Shown here in pieces: positions 44,905 through 53,504 of a stretch of 64,000 nt of DNA. The DNA lies in NCBI GenBank assembly GCA_043758755.1, contig JAYVMW010000031.1, forward strand, positions 4,302-68,301, written 5' to 3'. The notes beneath the pieces were generated by a model. The model did no database searches. It saw nothing but the letters and a program-made list of their open reading frames with translations, and was not told the DNA's origin. Position 1 is the stretch's first letter. The number at the start of each line of letters is the position of its first letter. The translations under genes and the position numbers were made by a program. The DNA is from Solimicrobium sp043758755. GTDB lineage: Bacteria; Pseudomonadota; Gammaproteobacteria; Burkholderiales; Burkholderiaceae_D.

Positions 44905-45264
44905 ATGGACATCACCATACTGCATCCGGAATTCATGACCCAGCTCCTGGAGATGCGCATTTCCGGGTATTTTTCAGCACCGCGGATTTTGCTCAATGGT
45001 GTTCCGGTTAAACGCGTGTCCGGAGAATATGCCGTGCTCAATGATGCCGGCCATGAAGTGTCAGTCAAGCTTTACTCCAGCGTATTTAACATGTTGCCGC
45101 AACTGTTGATTGACGGTGCAGAGATCAGAATCCGAAGCGACGCTGGCTGGACCCAGTTTGCGGGCTGGAAAAAATCAATTCCGATGCGATGGGGAAATCA
45201 GGCGGTGCAGTTCCTGTTGAATTCTGCCCGTGTCAAAAAGCTCAACAAGACAGTGCAGGGTTGA
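44905..45264 (+). CDS. Hypothetical protein
   Basis: A 119-residue soluble protein with no signal peptide, rich in beta-type hydrophobic alternation (RILLNGVPVKRVSGEYAVLNDAGHEVSVKLY) and a basic C-terminus (KKLNKTVQG). I recognise no family. It is followed eight bases later by a small membrane protein gene, so the two are likely co-transcribed and perhaps functionally linked. Confidence 0.7.
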   Translation: MDITILHPEFMTQLLEMRISGYFSAPRILLNGVPVKRVSGEYAVLNDAGHEVSVKLYSSVFNMLPQLLIDGAEIRIRSDAGWTQFAGWKKSIPMRWGNQAVQFLLNSARVKKLNKTVQG

Positions 45265-45272
45265 GGTGTGTG

Positions 45273-45503
45273 ATGCCTGATTTCCGCCCAACTCTGATTT
45301 CTGCGTCCCGGTTTGCGGTGCAGACCTGGCTGTTTCGCTCAGGGTTGATAGCGTTTTGTTATCTGACCGTTGCTGTGCTGAACTGGCTGGTTCGGGATTC
45401 GACCCAGCCGTTTCTGGATGCGCTTCCTGCGGGGATCGGTCTGGTGCTTGGTTTTGGCGCCATGCATCGGATGGATGTCAGCAAAAGAAAATATCCCCAA
45501 TAG
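45273..45503 (+). CDS. Small membrane protein, unknown function
   Basis: A 76-residue protein with two predicted helices (WLFRSGLIAFCYLTVAVLNWLV and FLDALPAGIGLVLGFGAM). The start at 45273 has GAGGTG upstream; the frame is open to 45189 but overlaps the preceding gene. Convergent with the VanZ-family gene. No family recognised. Confidence 0.65.
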   Translation: MPDFRPTLISASRFAVQTWLFRSGLIAFCYLTVAVLNWLVRDSTQPFLDALPAGIGLVLGFGAMHRMDVSKRKYPQ

Positions 45504-45532
45504 CCTTGTTCAAATCTGCACGGGCCGAAATA

Positions 45533-46657
45533 TTATCCAGGCGCCCGGTCGGCCTTATGGTGGGCCAGAAACCAAAGCGCCATCCACGGCCACAATTCGG
45601 ATAAAAACTGCGCAGCGCCGTTAAAGTTCAAAAATTTCCCCTGCACCCAACCGGAAATGGTGTCGGTAAAGTACGGATTGCCCGGCACAAAATTAATAAC
45701 CATCAGACTGATGATCAGCATGAACATGGATAGATTGCGCTGCACCCGGGCCGGCGTAAAGGCCAGACCGTACAGCATCAGACAGCCCACGATCAGGCCG
45801 GCCTCGACACCAGGTGTGATCCAGGTCCAGGCATTTTCGGGTTTGAACAGCAGCGCCTGAGTCAGGCTTTTCAGGCTGAGTGTAACCAGAATCAGCAGGG
45901 TGACCAGACGCGCCTTGGGTGCGTTACGTTGCAACAGACATAAAAAAATCAGCACCGCCCCGATCAGCCCGCAACAGGTAATTATGGTTTCGGACAGCCA
46001 GTACTGCTCAATGGACAGCTCGGCGCCCTGACGCAGAATTTCCCCCAGATCGACCGGGACATCCAGAACCACACTGATCCAGCCCGACAGCGTGGGAACG
46101 ACGTGGCCCAATCCGAACAGATAACCCTGCGGGTAAATCTGCGCAAACGGCCACAGTGCAATCAGAATCAATCCCTTGCTGGCATCGGTGATAAACCAGC
46201 GCAACCGGATTCTCTTTAACAAATCTCTTTCAAGCAGCAGCGGCGTAAGGATGCAACCCAAAGCGATGCCGATGAGCACACCGAGGCAGTTGGTCGCGAA
46301 ATCAAGAATTGACGCCACGCGAGTTGGCAAATAAGTCTGTATCGCTTCCATCGAACCGGTCATCAAGCCGCCGGCCAGCATGCTCAGTACCGATGCCCAG
46401 ATGCGTGACAGCCACGGATAGCAAGCCAGCACCAGCAACATGCCGAACGGAATATAACCGACTATATCGATACTGACATCAAACACCGTCCAGTAATGCG
46501 GAAAACGTTCGGTCAGATAGGTCAAGGGCGCAGCGCCAGTGCGGCGCCATCCGGAAAACGGATACAGACTGGCATACAGAATCAGAAACGTATAGGCCAG
46601 CAGCGCCATTCTGACCAGTGGCGAAGAGGGATGTTCTACGTGCGGCTCAGTTTGCAT
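45533..46657 (-). CDS. VanZ-family membrane protein
   Basis: A 374-residue polytopic membrane protein. The N-terminal about 130 residues match the VanZ-like fold: LLAYTFLILYASLYPFSGWR, then IVGYIPFGMLLVLA and SMEAIQTYLPTRVASILDFATNCLGVLIGI. A further four or five helices follow. VanZ relatives are linked to glycopeptide resistance and envelope processes, but the activity is unknown. Its start overlaps the auxiliary lipoprotein gene by 22 bases, making it the last gene of the Mla-like operon. Confidence 0.88.
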   Translation of the reverse strand: MQTEPHVEHPSSPLVRMALLAYTFLILYASLYPFSGWRRTGAAPLTYLTERFPHYWTVFDVSIDIVGYIPFGMLLVLACYPWLSRIWASVLSMLAGGLMTGSMEAIQTYLPTRVASILDFATNCLGVLIGIALGCILTPLLLERDLLKRIRLRWFITDASKGLILIALWPFAQIYPQGYLFGLGHVVPTLSGWISVVLDVPVDLGEILRQGAELSIEQYWLSETIITCCGLIGAVLIFLCLLQRNAPKARLVTLLILVTLSLKSLTQALLFKPENAWTWITPGVEAGLIVGCLMLYGLAFTPARVQRNLSMFMLIISLMVINFVPGNPYFTDTISGWVQGKFLNFNGAAQFLSELWPWMALWFLAHHKADRAPG

Positions 46658-47235
46658 AGCCAGCTGTTCAGATCGGTAAGCAGGGCGTCAGATGCCACGC
46701 GCATGGCCTGCGCACCGGACGGCGCATCAGGTTTTGCAGCAGCGCTTTGCTGACTCAGTGTGGTTTGTGCAATCAGAGAATTGGCGCGCACCACCGAGGC
46801 GCGCAGCTGCAGTTGCGCCACGCTGTGGGTGGCATCGCTGAACTGCTGACTGAAGTCGGTCAGATCAAGGCGCAACTGCCACACGCCAGGGCTGGTCACG
46901 CCGCTGTCGATGACTTTCACCTGCATGGCTGCCAACTGCGCTCTGATGCGCAAACCGAGCAGCTGAGCAGGTGTCATGCTCCAGCGGTAGCCGGCGTAAG
47001 CATGGCTTTGCAGATCGTTATCGTACAGCAGGCGGTACTGCATCAGATTGCTGTCGAGCGCGGTCGGGCCGGTGATGTCGGCTACCTGTATTGGCGGCAA
47101 AGTGCAGCCGGGCACGTTGTCCGGTTTCGGCATTGCGCCAAAATCATAAAATGCCAGCGGCGCTGTCGTTGTGGTGCAGGACTGTAGCAATACCAGCAGT
47201 GCGGCACATAACATGGTGCGAGAAAAGGTGTTCAT
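46636..47235 (-). CDS. ABC-type transport auxiliary lipoprotein (PqiC-like)
   Basis: A 199-residue lipoprotein with lipobox LLQSCTTT (Cys about 20) and the LAFYDFG opening of the PF03886 family. Such lipoproteins sit in the outer membrane as partners of MCE transporters, as PqiC does for PqiB. It is encoded right after the MCE protein (eight-base gap) and overlaps the VanZ gene. Confidence 0.86.
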   Translation of the reverse strand: MNTFSRTMLCAALLVLLQSCTTTTAPLAFYDFGAMPKPDNVPGCTLPPIQVADITGPTALDSNLMQYRLLYDNDLQSHAYAGYRWSMTPAQLLGLRIRAQLAAMQVKVIDSGVTSPGVWQLRLDLTDFSQQFSDATHSVAQLQLRASVVRANSLIAQTTLSQQSAAAKPDAPSGAQAMRVASDALLTDLNSWLCKLSRT

Positions 47236-47243
47236 CGTGTCCC

Positions 47244-48182
47244 TTATTTTCTGGGTTCGGAAAAGCCGGCTTCGCCCGGTCCCGGTGCAGGAGCAGGTCG
47301 GCCAAACAGCAGGTTTTGCGGATGGTCCTTCAACTCCTGCATGGTCTGATTAAAGCTCTTCATCGACTCGCCGGCATCAAGGGACAGGGTATGCAGTCTG
47401 GGCACGGTGTCAGACTGGATACTCTCACCGAGAGCGGTGAAGGTGGTCAACGTATGGTTGAGCGCACCGTTAGGATCTTGCAGATCGCGGGTCAGTCCGG
47501 TCAGCTGATTGGCCAGACCGCTGGCGTTTTTGGACAGGTTCTGCACGGCAGCCAGCGTTTGATTGGTTTGCTGTAACAGACCGGGCAAAGTTGCGACCGT
47601 TGGCGCGAGATCATCGGCAACCTTGCTCCAGCGCTCGGCGGCCTCCGTTGTTTTGCTGAATGCGCCCAGCATGGTCTTCTGATTTTCCGGCGCAAACATA
47701 TGGGCCAGCCGGTCGCTGACCAGTTCGACACTGGCCAGTATTTTTGTGCTGCTCTGTTCCAGTTTTTCCAGCAATCCGGCGCGCAGCGGTATGCGCGGGA
47801 CTTGTCCTGCGGCCACGGCAATACGGTTTTGAATGCTGCCATCATCATCCAGTTCGACATAGGCAATACCGGTGACCCCCTGATAGCCCAGTGTGGCAAA
47901 GGTTGTCTGTGTCACCGGCGTGTCGGGATCGATGCTGACATCGACCAGTATCTGTCCGGGAACGGCCTCATCAAATTCAATTTTATCGACCCGACCCACG
48001 GCCAGCCCCTTGTAACGCACGGCGGCCTGGGGATTGAGACCAGATATGGCATGCATGGTGACGATCTGGTATTGGGTGCGCTGGGTTTTGTCGCGGTTCA
48101 GCCACATGCCGGCCAGCACCGTTGCGCACAGCATGGCAACGGTGAAAAAGCCGGCCCACAAGGCGTGAGATCTATTTTCCAT
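47244..48182 (-). CDS. MCE-domain protein (MlaD-like)
   Basis: A 312-residue periplasmic substrate-binding component of an MCE lipid transporter. One N-terminal helix (ALWAGFFTVAMLCATVLAGMW) anchors it in the inner membrane; the MCE domain spans about 38-118 (SGLNPQAAVRYKGLAVGRVDKIEFD, GVTGIAYVELDD). The remaining about 190 residues are predicted long helices with coiled-coil character, longer than E. coli MlaD (183 residues). Overlaps the ATPase gene by 11 bases. Confidence 0.91.
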   Translation of the reverse strand: MENRSHALWAGFFTVAMLCATVLAGMWLNRDKTQRTQYQIVTMHAISGLNPQAAVRYKGLAVGRVDKIEFDEAVPGQILVDVSIDPDTPVTQTTFATLGYQGVTGIAYVELDDDGSIQNRIAVAAGQVPRIPLRAGLLEKLEQSSTKILASVELVSDRLAHMFAPENQKTMLGAFSKTTEAAERWSKVADDLAPTVATLPGLLQQTNQTLAAVQNLSKNASGLANQLTGLTRDLQDPNGALNHTLTTFTALGESIQSDTVPRLHTLSLDAGESMKSFNQTMQELKDHPQNLLFGRPAPAPGPGEAGFSEPRK

Positions 48183-48981
48183 AATCGTCTTTGTCCAATA
48201 CGGTCAGGGCGCGTCGTCCGCGTGCTCCCAGGAAAAAATCCTTGATAAAAGGATGCTGAAACTGAATTACTTCGTCTATCGTACCGATTGCAATGACTTG
48301 CCGGTCGGCCAGCACGGCGATGCGCGAGGACAGGGCAAACAGGGTATCGAGATCGTGCGTGACCATGACGACGGTGAAGCCAAGCTCTCTGTGCAGCGAC
48401 TGAATCAGGCTGACAAACGTTTCCGACGAATGCGGGTCGAGCCCGGCGGTTGGTTCATCCAGAAACAACACATCCGGTTCCAGAGCCAGCGCGCGCGCCA
48501 GAGCCACGCGCTTGACCATGCCGCCGGACAGCGAGGACGGCATTTTTTCGGCATGCTCGGGCCCGATACCGGCCATATCCAGTTTCAGGTACACCGCATC
48601 CCGGATCAGCGCTTCAGGCAGCACCTTCAGTTCCCGCATCGGCTGCGCAACATTGTCAAATACCGACAGCGCCGAATACAGCGCGCCGTGCTGGAACAGC
48701 ATACCGGAACGGCTGCGGAAATACGCCACCTGGTCCGAACTGGCCTGATTGATATCCACTCCGAAAATCGTGACACTGCCTTTCTGCGGCTGTTCCAGTC
48801 GCAGCATCTGGCGCAATAATACTGTTTTCCCGGTGCCTGAACCACCGACGATCGAGATTATTTCGCCCTTGTAGATGTCCAGGTTAAGATGATTGTGAAT
48901 GATGGTGCGGCCGAACTGGGTACGCAGATTCTGTACTTTGATCACGATTTCTCTGGCGGGTGTATTAATAAACGCTGCCAT
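48172..48981 (-). CDS. ABC transporter ATPase (MlaF-like)
   Basis: A 269-residue ATP-binding subunit. Walker A is GGSGTGKT, the ABC signature LSGGMVKRVALARALA, Walker B LFLDEPTAGLD and the switch His in VMVTHDLDTL. The ATG at 48981 overlaps the permease stop by one base; the frame is open upstream only inside the permease gene. Pairs with the MlaE-like permease for lipid transport. Confidence 0.92.
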   Translation of the reverse strand: MAAFINTPAREIVIKVQNLRTQFGRTIIHNHLNLDIYKGEIISIVGGSGTGKTVLLRQMLRLEQPQKGSVTIFGVDINQASSDQVAYFRSRSGMLFQHGALYSALSVFDNVAQPMRELKVLPEALIRDAVYLKLDMAGIGPEHAEKMPSSLSGGMVKRVALARALALEPDVLFLDEPTAGLDPHSSETFVSLIQSLHRELGFTVVMVTHDLDTLFALSSRIAVLADRQVIAIGTIDEVIQFQHPFIKDFFLGARGRRALTVLDKDDYGK

Positions 48982-50102
48982 TAAAAATACCCCACACGGC
49001 TGAAGACGATCGCAAATATGGCGTCCAGAATAATCACGACGGTAATCGCACTGACGACCGAGGTGGTGGTGCCCTGACCCAGACTTTCGGTATTCGGTTT
49101 GATCAGCAGACCGAAATGGCACGCCACCAGTCCGATTGCCGCACCAAATATCACGCCTTTGCCCAGACCGATATAATAATTCGACAGTGCCACCACATCC
49201 GGCAGTTTCTGGATAAAGAAGCGCGGCGACATACCCAGGATGAAATTGGCTGACAGCATGCCACCCAAAAGCGCCATGGCATCGGTCCAGATCACGATCA
49301 GTGGCATGGCAATGGCCAATGCAATAACTTTCGGAAAGATCAGTCGCAGTCCGTGCGGGATGCCCATCACCAGCATGGCGTCGAGTTCTTCGGTCACGCG
49401 CATCACACCCAACTGCGCGGTAATGGCCGAGCCGGAACGACCTGCCACCAGAATCGCTGCGAGCATCGGCCCGAGTTCACGGATGATGCTCATACCTAAA
49501 ATATTGACAATATAAATATCGCCGCCAAAAGTACGCAACTGCTGAGCAGACAGATAGGACAGCACCACGCCGATCAGTATGCCGACCAGTGCCGTGATGC
49601 CCAGCGCACGAAAACCCATATGATAAACATTGGCTGAAATTTCCTTCCAGGGCGCGCGCGTCGGATGGCGCAGCACGTGGGCCAGATCCAGTATCAGCTG
49701 ACCAAGCAACTGCGTGAAGGCAAACAGATGCGTGAAAAATCCCAGCATGAACGTGCCCAGCTGCATGATCGAATTCAGGCGCAACCGGATCCGTTTCGGC
49801 ATCGACAGTTGATTGGCCTGTTCCAGCCGTTTAAAGAACGCTTCCTGCGAAGGCAGCAATATCAGCTGCGCCGGCCTTTGCCTGCCCCAGTAATTCCATA
49901 ACAGCTGCGCGCCGATATGATCGATCGAGCTCACGCCGGACAGGTTCCACTGGAGTTCACTGCGAGTGCCCAGCAAGGCAAGTCGCTGCTCAATGTTGCG
50001 CATCACATTACCGTCCGCAAAAGCATGCACCTGCCAGCATCCCGCGGCCGTAATCAAACCGGTTTGTGTTTCCTGCAGTTGGGGCGTCTCTGTCTTGTAC
50101 AT
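48981..50102 (-). CDS. MlaE-family permease with N-terminal STAS domain
   Basis: A 373-residue inner-membrane permease. Residues about 15-105 form a STAS-like domain (LQWNLSGVSSIDHIGAQLLWNYW), found in one MlaE subgroup and in E. coli provided instead by the separate protein MlaB. The MlaE domain follows with about five helices (ILGMSIIRELGPMLAAILVAGRSGSAITAQLGVMRVTEELDAM). It starts six bases after the amidotransferase stop. Confidence 0.92.
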   Translation of the reverse strand: MYKTETPQLQETQTGLITAAGCWQVHAFADGNVMRNIEQRLALLGTRSELQWNLSGVSSIDHIGAQLLWNYWGRQRPAQLILLPSQEAFFKRLEQANQLSMPKRIRLRLNSIMQLGTFMLGFFTHLFAFTQLLGQLILDLAHVLRHPTRAPWKEISANVYHMGFRALGITALVGILIGVVLSYLSAQQLRTFGGDIYIVNILGMSIIRELGPMLAAILVAGRSGSAITAQLGVMRVTEELDAMLVMGIPHGLRLIFPKVIALAIAMPLIVIWTDAMALLGGMLSANFILGMSPRFFIQKLPDVVALSNYYIGLGKGVIFGAAIGLVACHFGLLIKPNTESLGQGTTTSVVSAITVVIILDAIFAIVFSRVGYF

Positions 50103-50108
50103 GGTTCC

Positions 50109-50876
50109 TTATGTCACACAGGTGCCGTCAATAAACACCTTCAGTTCGCCTTTGTCGAATGCCTGCCAGACTTCGTTGGTGGTCAGCGGTTCGGTTGCGA
50201 TCACCGCAACCCGGTCCTGTGGTGTGGTGACCTCGGTAAAGTCGATACTCAGATCGCGGTCCGACAGATGGGCGGTGTTGAAAGGAAACTGGCGGATCAG
50301 GTAATGCATGTTGGTGGAGCAGTGGACAAACAGCGCCGCGCCGTTGGACAGCATCATGTTGAATGTGCCATAGCCGGCAATCTCGGCGCACAATTCCTGG
50401 AGTGACCCAGCCAGCTCTGACAGGCTCGGCGCCTGACTGCCAAACCGGGAGCGCAACTGTTGCAGGATATAGCAGAAGGCACGTTCACTGTCGGTATTGC
50501 CGATCGGCAGAAACTGGCCGTTCAGTTTCGGCATAAACGCAGTCAGGTCACCATTGTGTGCAAACACCCAGTTGATGCCCCAGCATTCGCGCACAAATGG
50601 ATGACAGTTTTCCAGCGCCACCTGACCCTGGGTGGCCTTGCGTATATGGGCAATCACATTTTTCGATTTGATCGGGTGCGCCTTGATCAGTTCGGCCAGC
50701 GGCGAATTGGCGGCCGCCTGATGGTCAACCAGATACCGAACGCCGGCACCTTCAAAAAAAGCGATACCCCAGCCATCCTGATGTTCATCGGTTAATCCGC
50801 CGCGCAGGGCGAAGCCGGTGAAACTGAACACGATGTCAGTCGGCGTATTGCAGTTCATTCCCAGCAGCTGGCACAT
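50109..50876 (-). CDS. Class II glutamine amidotransferase, YafJ-like
   Basis: A 255-residue Ntn-type glutamine amidotransferase. After Met removal the nucleophile is Cys2 (MCQLLGMN). Conserved segments are HIRKATQGQVALENCHPF and WVFAHNGDL, then the NTDSERAFCYIL substrate pocket. It lacks a synthetase domain. It is the first gene of the leftward lipid-transport operon, only six bases before the permease gene. Family function is poorly known. Confidence 0.9.
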   Translation of the reverse strand: MCQLLGMNCNTPTDIVFSFTGFALRGGLTDEHQDGWGIAFFEGAGVRYLVDHQAAANSPLAELIKAHPIKSKNVIAHIRKATQGQVALENCHPFVRECWGINWVFAHNGDLTAFMPKLNGQFLPIGNTDSERAFCYILQQLRSRFGSQAPSLSELAGSLQELCAEIAGYGTFNMMLSNGAALFVHCSTNMHYLIRQFPFNTAHLSDRDLSIDFTEVTTPQDRVAVIATEPLTTNEVWQAFDKGELKVFIDGTCVT

Positions 50877-51202
50877 GATGAGTTAACTAAAAAATGGAAT
50901 AACGGTATTGTTGTTGGTTAAGGGCAAAAGGTCAAAGCTTATTGTTAGATCAATAAAACCGATATGGGCGATCTTGAAATTATCTGCGTATCAAGTCAGG
51001 TTTTAATAAGTTGATATCAAAACACTGCAAACGGCTGTTATTTGACTCTATCCACCAGTATTGCTCGCAGGAAACTGCTATACTGCAGCCTCAGCATCGC
51101 TGCAATTTTCTGCCCTGCACGATCCCGCTAAAAATCATATTGAAAAATTGCTTTCAATTCCTATGCTGGTTACATCAACGTTGTACACAGGGACCCACGT
51201 TT
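50877..51202. other. Intergenic region with extended -10 promoter candidate
   Basis: A 326-base divergent region. An extended -10 element TGCTATACT (51077-51084) lies about 120 bases before the binding-protein start and could drive it; no good -35 is at the proper spacing. Nothing coding is seen. Confidence 0.45.
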
Positions 51203-52315
51203 ATGATCAAAAATTTTAATATCGGTGCGCTGCTGTTGTTATTTTCAACAACCTGTCTGGCGGCCGACCCTATCGTGGTCGGACAATCTGCCGCACTGAC
51301 CGGACCGGCCAATTTGCTGGGCACCGAAATGGCGCGGGGCATGAATGCGTATTTTAATCAGGTCAATGAAAAAGGCGGCGTCGGGGGCCGTCAGATCAAA
51401 CTGATTACGCTGGATGATGGTTACGAGCCGGAGCGCACCATCCAAAACACCAAAACACTGATCAATGAAGAACACGCCGTGGCGCTGGTTGGCTACGTTG
51501 GAACACCAACCAGTGTGGCTGCCCTGCCCATCATCAAAGCTTCCGGCCTGCCGTTCATCGGACCTTATACCGGAGCGGACAGTCTGCGCGACGGCAAATA
51601 TGAAAATGTCTTCAACATCCGCGCCAGTTATAACGATGAAGCTCAGCGTATCGTCAAGGAAATTGACGGCATGGGTTTGCATACCATGGGCATTGTGGTC
51701 CAGAAGGATGCGTTTGGTGATGCAGGGATGAATGCGATCAAGGCTGCATTGGCCAGTCATCCTGAAATCAAGGTGCTGTGGTCTGAAACCGTGGAACGCA
51801 ATTCAGTGAATGTGGATGCGGCGGTTGCCAAAATCGTCAGCGCGCATGTGGATTCGGTCTACATTGTGAGTGCCTATAAAACAGAAAGTGCGTTAATTAC
51901 CAAGGCGCGCAGTTCCGGCTACCTTGGCCTGTTTACCACCCTGTCGTTTGTGGGTACTGAACCACTGGCGCAACTTGCCGGCGCAGCCTCGCGCGGTGTC
52001 GTGGTACCGGCAGTAATGCCAAGCCCGCATTCTGAACCAATACTGTTGTCGGGCGAATACCGTCGCGCAATGGCTTTTGGCAACCCCAATCCGACCTACA
52101 GCTACGCCAGCATGGAAGGTTATGTAGCAGCGCGGGTATTTGTGGAAGCGGCCCGCCGTGTGAACGGCAAGATCAATGCCGATTCCATTAACGCTGCCAT
52201 GCACGCAATGAGGCTGGACTTAAGTGGTTTCCAGCTTGATTTCACCAAGTCCGGCGGTGCATCAAAATGGGTAGAAACGACCGTGATCGGCGCTAACGGA
52301 AAAATTTCGCGATAG
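51203..52315 (+). CDS. ABC transporter substrate-binding protein (LivJ type)
   Basis: A 370-residue periplasmic binding protein of the branched-chain amino acid family. The start at 51203 (MIKNFNIGALLLLFSTTCLA) gives a clean signal peptide and has AGGGA upstream; the frame is open to 51011 without a signal. IVVGQSAALTGPANLLGTEMARGMNAYF and GGVGGRQIKLITLDDGYEPERTI are typical. No permease or ATPase genes are adjacent, so it is an orphan. The ligand could be amino acids, amides or aromatic compounds. Confidence 0.9.
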   Translation: MIKNFNIGALLLLFSTTCLAADPIVVGQSAALTGPANLLGTEMARGMNAYFNQVNEKGGVGGRQIKLITLDDGYEPERTIQNTKTLINEEHAVALVGYVGTPTSVAALPIIKASGLPFIGPYTGADSLRDGKYENVFNIRASYNDEAQRIVKEIDGMGLHTMGIVVQKDAFGDAGMNAIKAALASHPEIKVLWSETVERNSVNVDAAVAKIVSAHVDSVYIVSAYKTESALITKARSSGYLGLFTTLSFVGTEPLAQLAGAASRGVVVPAVMPSPHSEPILLSGEYRRAMAFGNPNPTYSYASMEGYVAARVFVEAARRVNGKINADSINAAMHAMRLDLSGFQLDFTKSGGASKWVETTVIGANGKISR

Positions 52316-52410
52316 TGACGCGGACCGGGATTTCATTAAGGTATACGCCAATAGATTGAATTGAATGATGTTTTTATAATCGGCACCCTATTATTTCCCA
52401 GGGAGCTAAA

Positions 52411-52857
52411 ATGAAAACGATTCAAATTAATGCAGTAATGATCGCGTCTTGTGTGCTGTTGTCAGCCTGTGCATCGGTGGGTGTGACCAGTAACTCGACG
52501 AGCATCAAACAGGTCAGCGAAATCACGCTGGCCGACGGTACCGTAACCCGGGTCGGATTCAAGCCGGCCGAAAGTGACTGGAACTGTACCGAGCTCGACA
52601 AGCAGACTTCCAATGCAGCCATGAATAAAATCAAAGGCGCCATTTCCTTTTCTGGCCCGTTCAAGGTCATGGAAGAAGAAGCCATCAATTATGCAAACAG
52701 CAAACAGCTGAAACCCAATTACATTTATCTGTACGTTCCCACTGAAGTCGCCGTCGGTAAACTGGATACCAGCGTATTTTCCAAGGCCCAATCCACGTAC
52801 TACCAGTGCGACAAAGTGCCCGACGTCAAAGACAACATTTCCTCCATTCTGAATTAA
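52411..52857 (+). CDS. Lipoprotein, DUF4156-like
   Basis: A 148-residue lipoprotein. The lipobox is VLLSACAS (Cys about 20), with a strong AGGGAG before the ATG. The mature part (NYIYLYVPTEVAVG and a Cys pair WNCTEL / YYQCDK) resembles DUF4156-type small lipoproteins, but I would not insist on the family. It is separate from the binding-protein gene by 95 bases. Confidence 0.75.
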   Translation: MKTIQINAVMIASCVLLSACASVGVTSNSTSIKQVSEITLADGTVTRVGFKPAESDWNCTELDKQTSNAAMNKIKGAISFSGPFKVMEEEAINYANSKQLKPNYIYLYVPTEVAVGKLDTSVFSKAQSTYYQCDKVPDVKDNISSILN

Positions 52858-52905
52858 CCGCCCCACTTGTTCCGACGCAAATTTTGCCGTCGGACCGCAT
52901 AATTC

Positions 52906-52932
52906 AATGGGTATCATATTTAATGATACCCA
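52906..52932. repeat. Perfect inverted repeat
   Basis: Arms ATGGGTATCAT / ATGATACCCAT with a 5-base loop, 50 bases after the lipoprotein stop. No T-run follows. A smaller stem (TCCGACG / CGTCGGA) precedes it at about 52870-52893. Either may terminate or stabilise the lipoprotein transcript. Confidence 0.6.
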
Positions 52933-53145
52933 TATCCAAATCCCCTATTTCCACTCCGTCTGAAGAGTCACTACACTTGCCTCCACACAGCAGATTCTCA
53001 AGGAAGCTGAGATTTTCGTTGTAGAGAAAACAAAACGCCACTACCCGGCAAGCGCTACCTGGGTGACTGCTGCCTTACCCGTCAGCACATCAACTCGATA
53101 GCAATCCAAAAACATCCTTTTGGAAAAACTGTTTCATCTACCGAT

Positions 53146-53360
53146 ATGCAGGAATCTGCTGGTTTCTCTTTCACCAACCTCACTCTGGGCGATCAATCCG
53201 CAGACAGCAAACCCGGCCAGCAATACAAACTGACCATGGCGGTTGCGCGTTATGCGTATAAACTGATGGCGCACAACGATGAAAATGAAGTGGCCCGGGC
53301 CTTGCGTTCATGGAAAAGCTGCGCGATGGTGTAAAACACCGGGCAAGGTCACCTTGCAGT
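53146..53360 (+). pseudogene. Probable indolepyruvate ferredoxin oxidoreductase relic
   Basis: A short frame reads YKLTMAVARYAYKLMAHNDENEVAR, resembling the family segment LTEAVARYLFKLMAYKDEYEVAR near the C-terminal half of large indolepyruvate ferredoxin oxidoreductases. A frame change then restores FMEKLRDGVKH, which fits the next family block. Flanking sequence (52935-53145) shows no further match by eye. Recognition is from memory of the family. Confidence 0.55.
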
Positions 53361-53419
53361 GATTTGTACAGAATTATGAAAAAGACATGCAGGTTGCAAT
53401 GCGCCTGACTATGGGCTTG

Positions 53420-53448
53420 TTGACGTTTACGTTAACGTCAGCTATGTT
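53420..53448 (+). promoter_or_regulatory. icmF promoter with internal palindromic operator
   Basis: TTGACG (53420-53425) and TATGTT (53443-53448) are 17 bases apart. Between them lies the perfect palindrome ACGTTAACGT (53429-53438), inside a wider inverted repeat TGACGTT / AACGTCA (53421-53427, 53434-53440). A repressor or MerR-type regulator bound here would control initiation. Confidence 0.6.
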
Positions 53449-53504
53449 GTGTGTATTGCTTTTTGAACCGATGACCCGACGCATCAAAGCCAAGGATGTA
53501 TACC

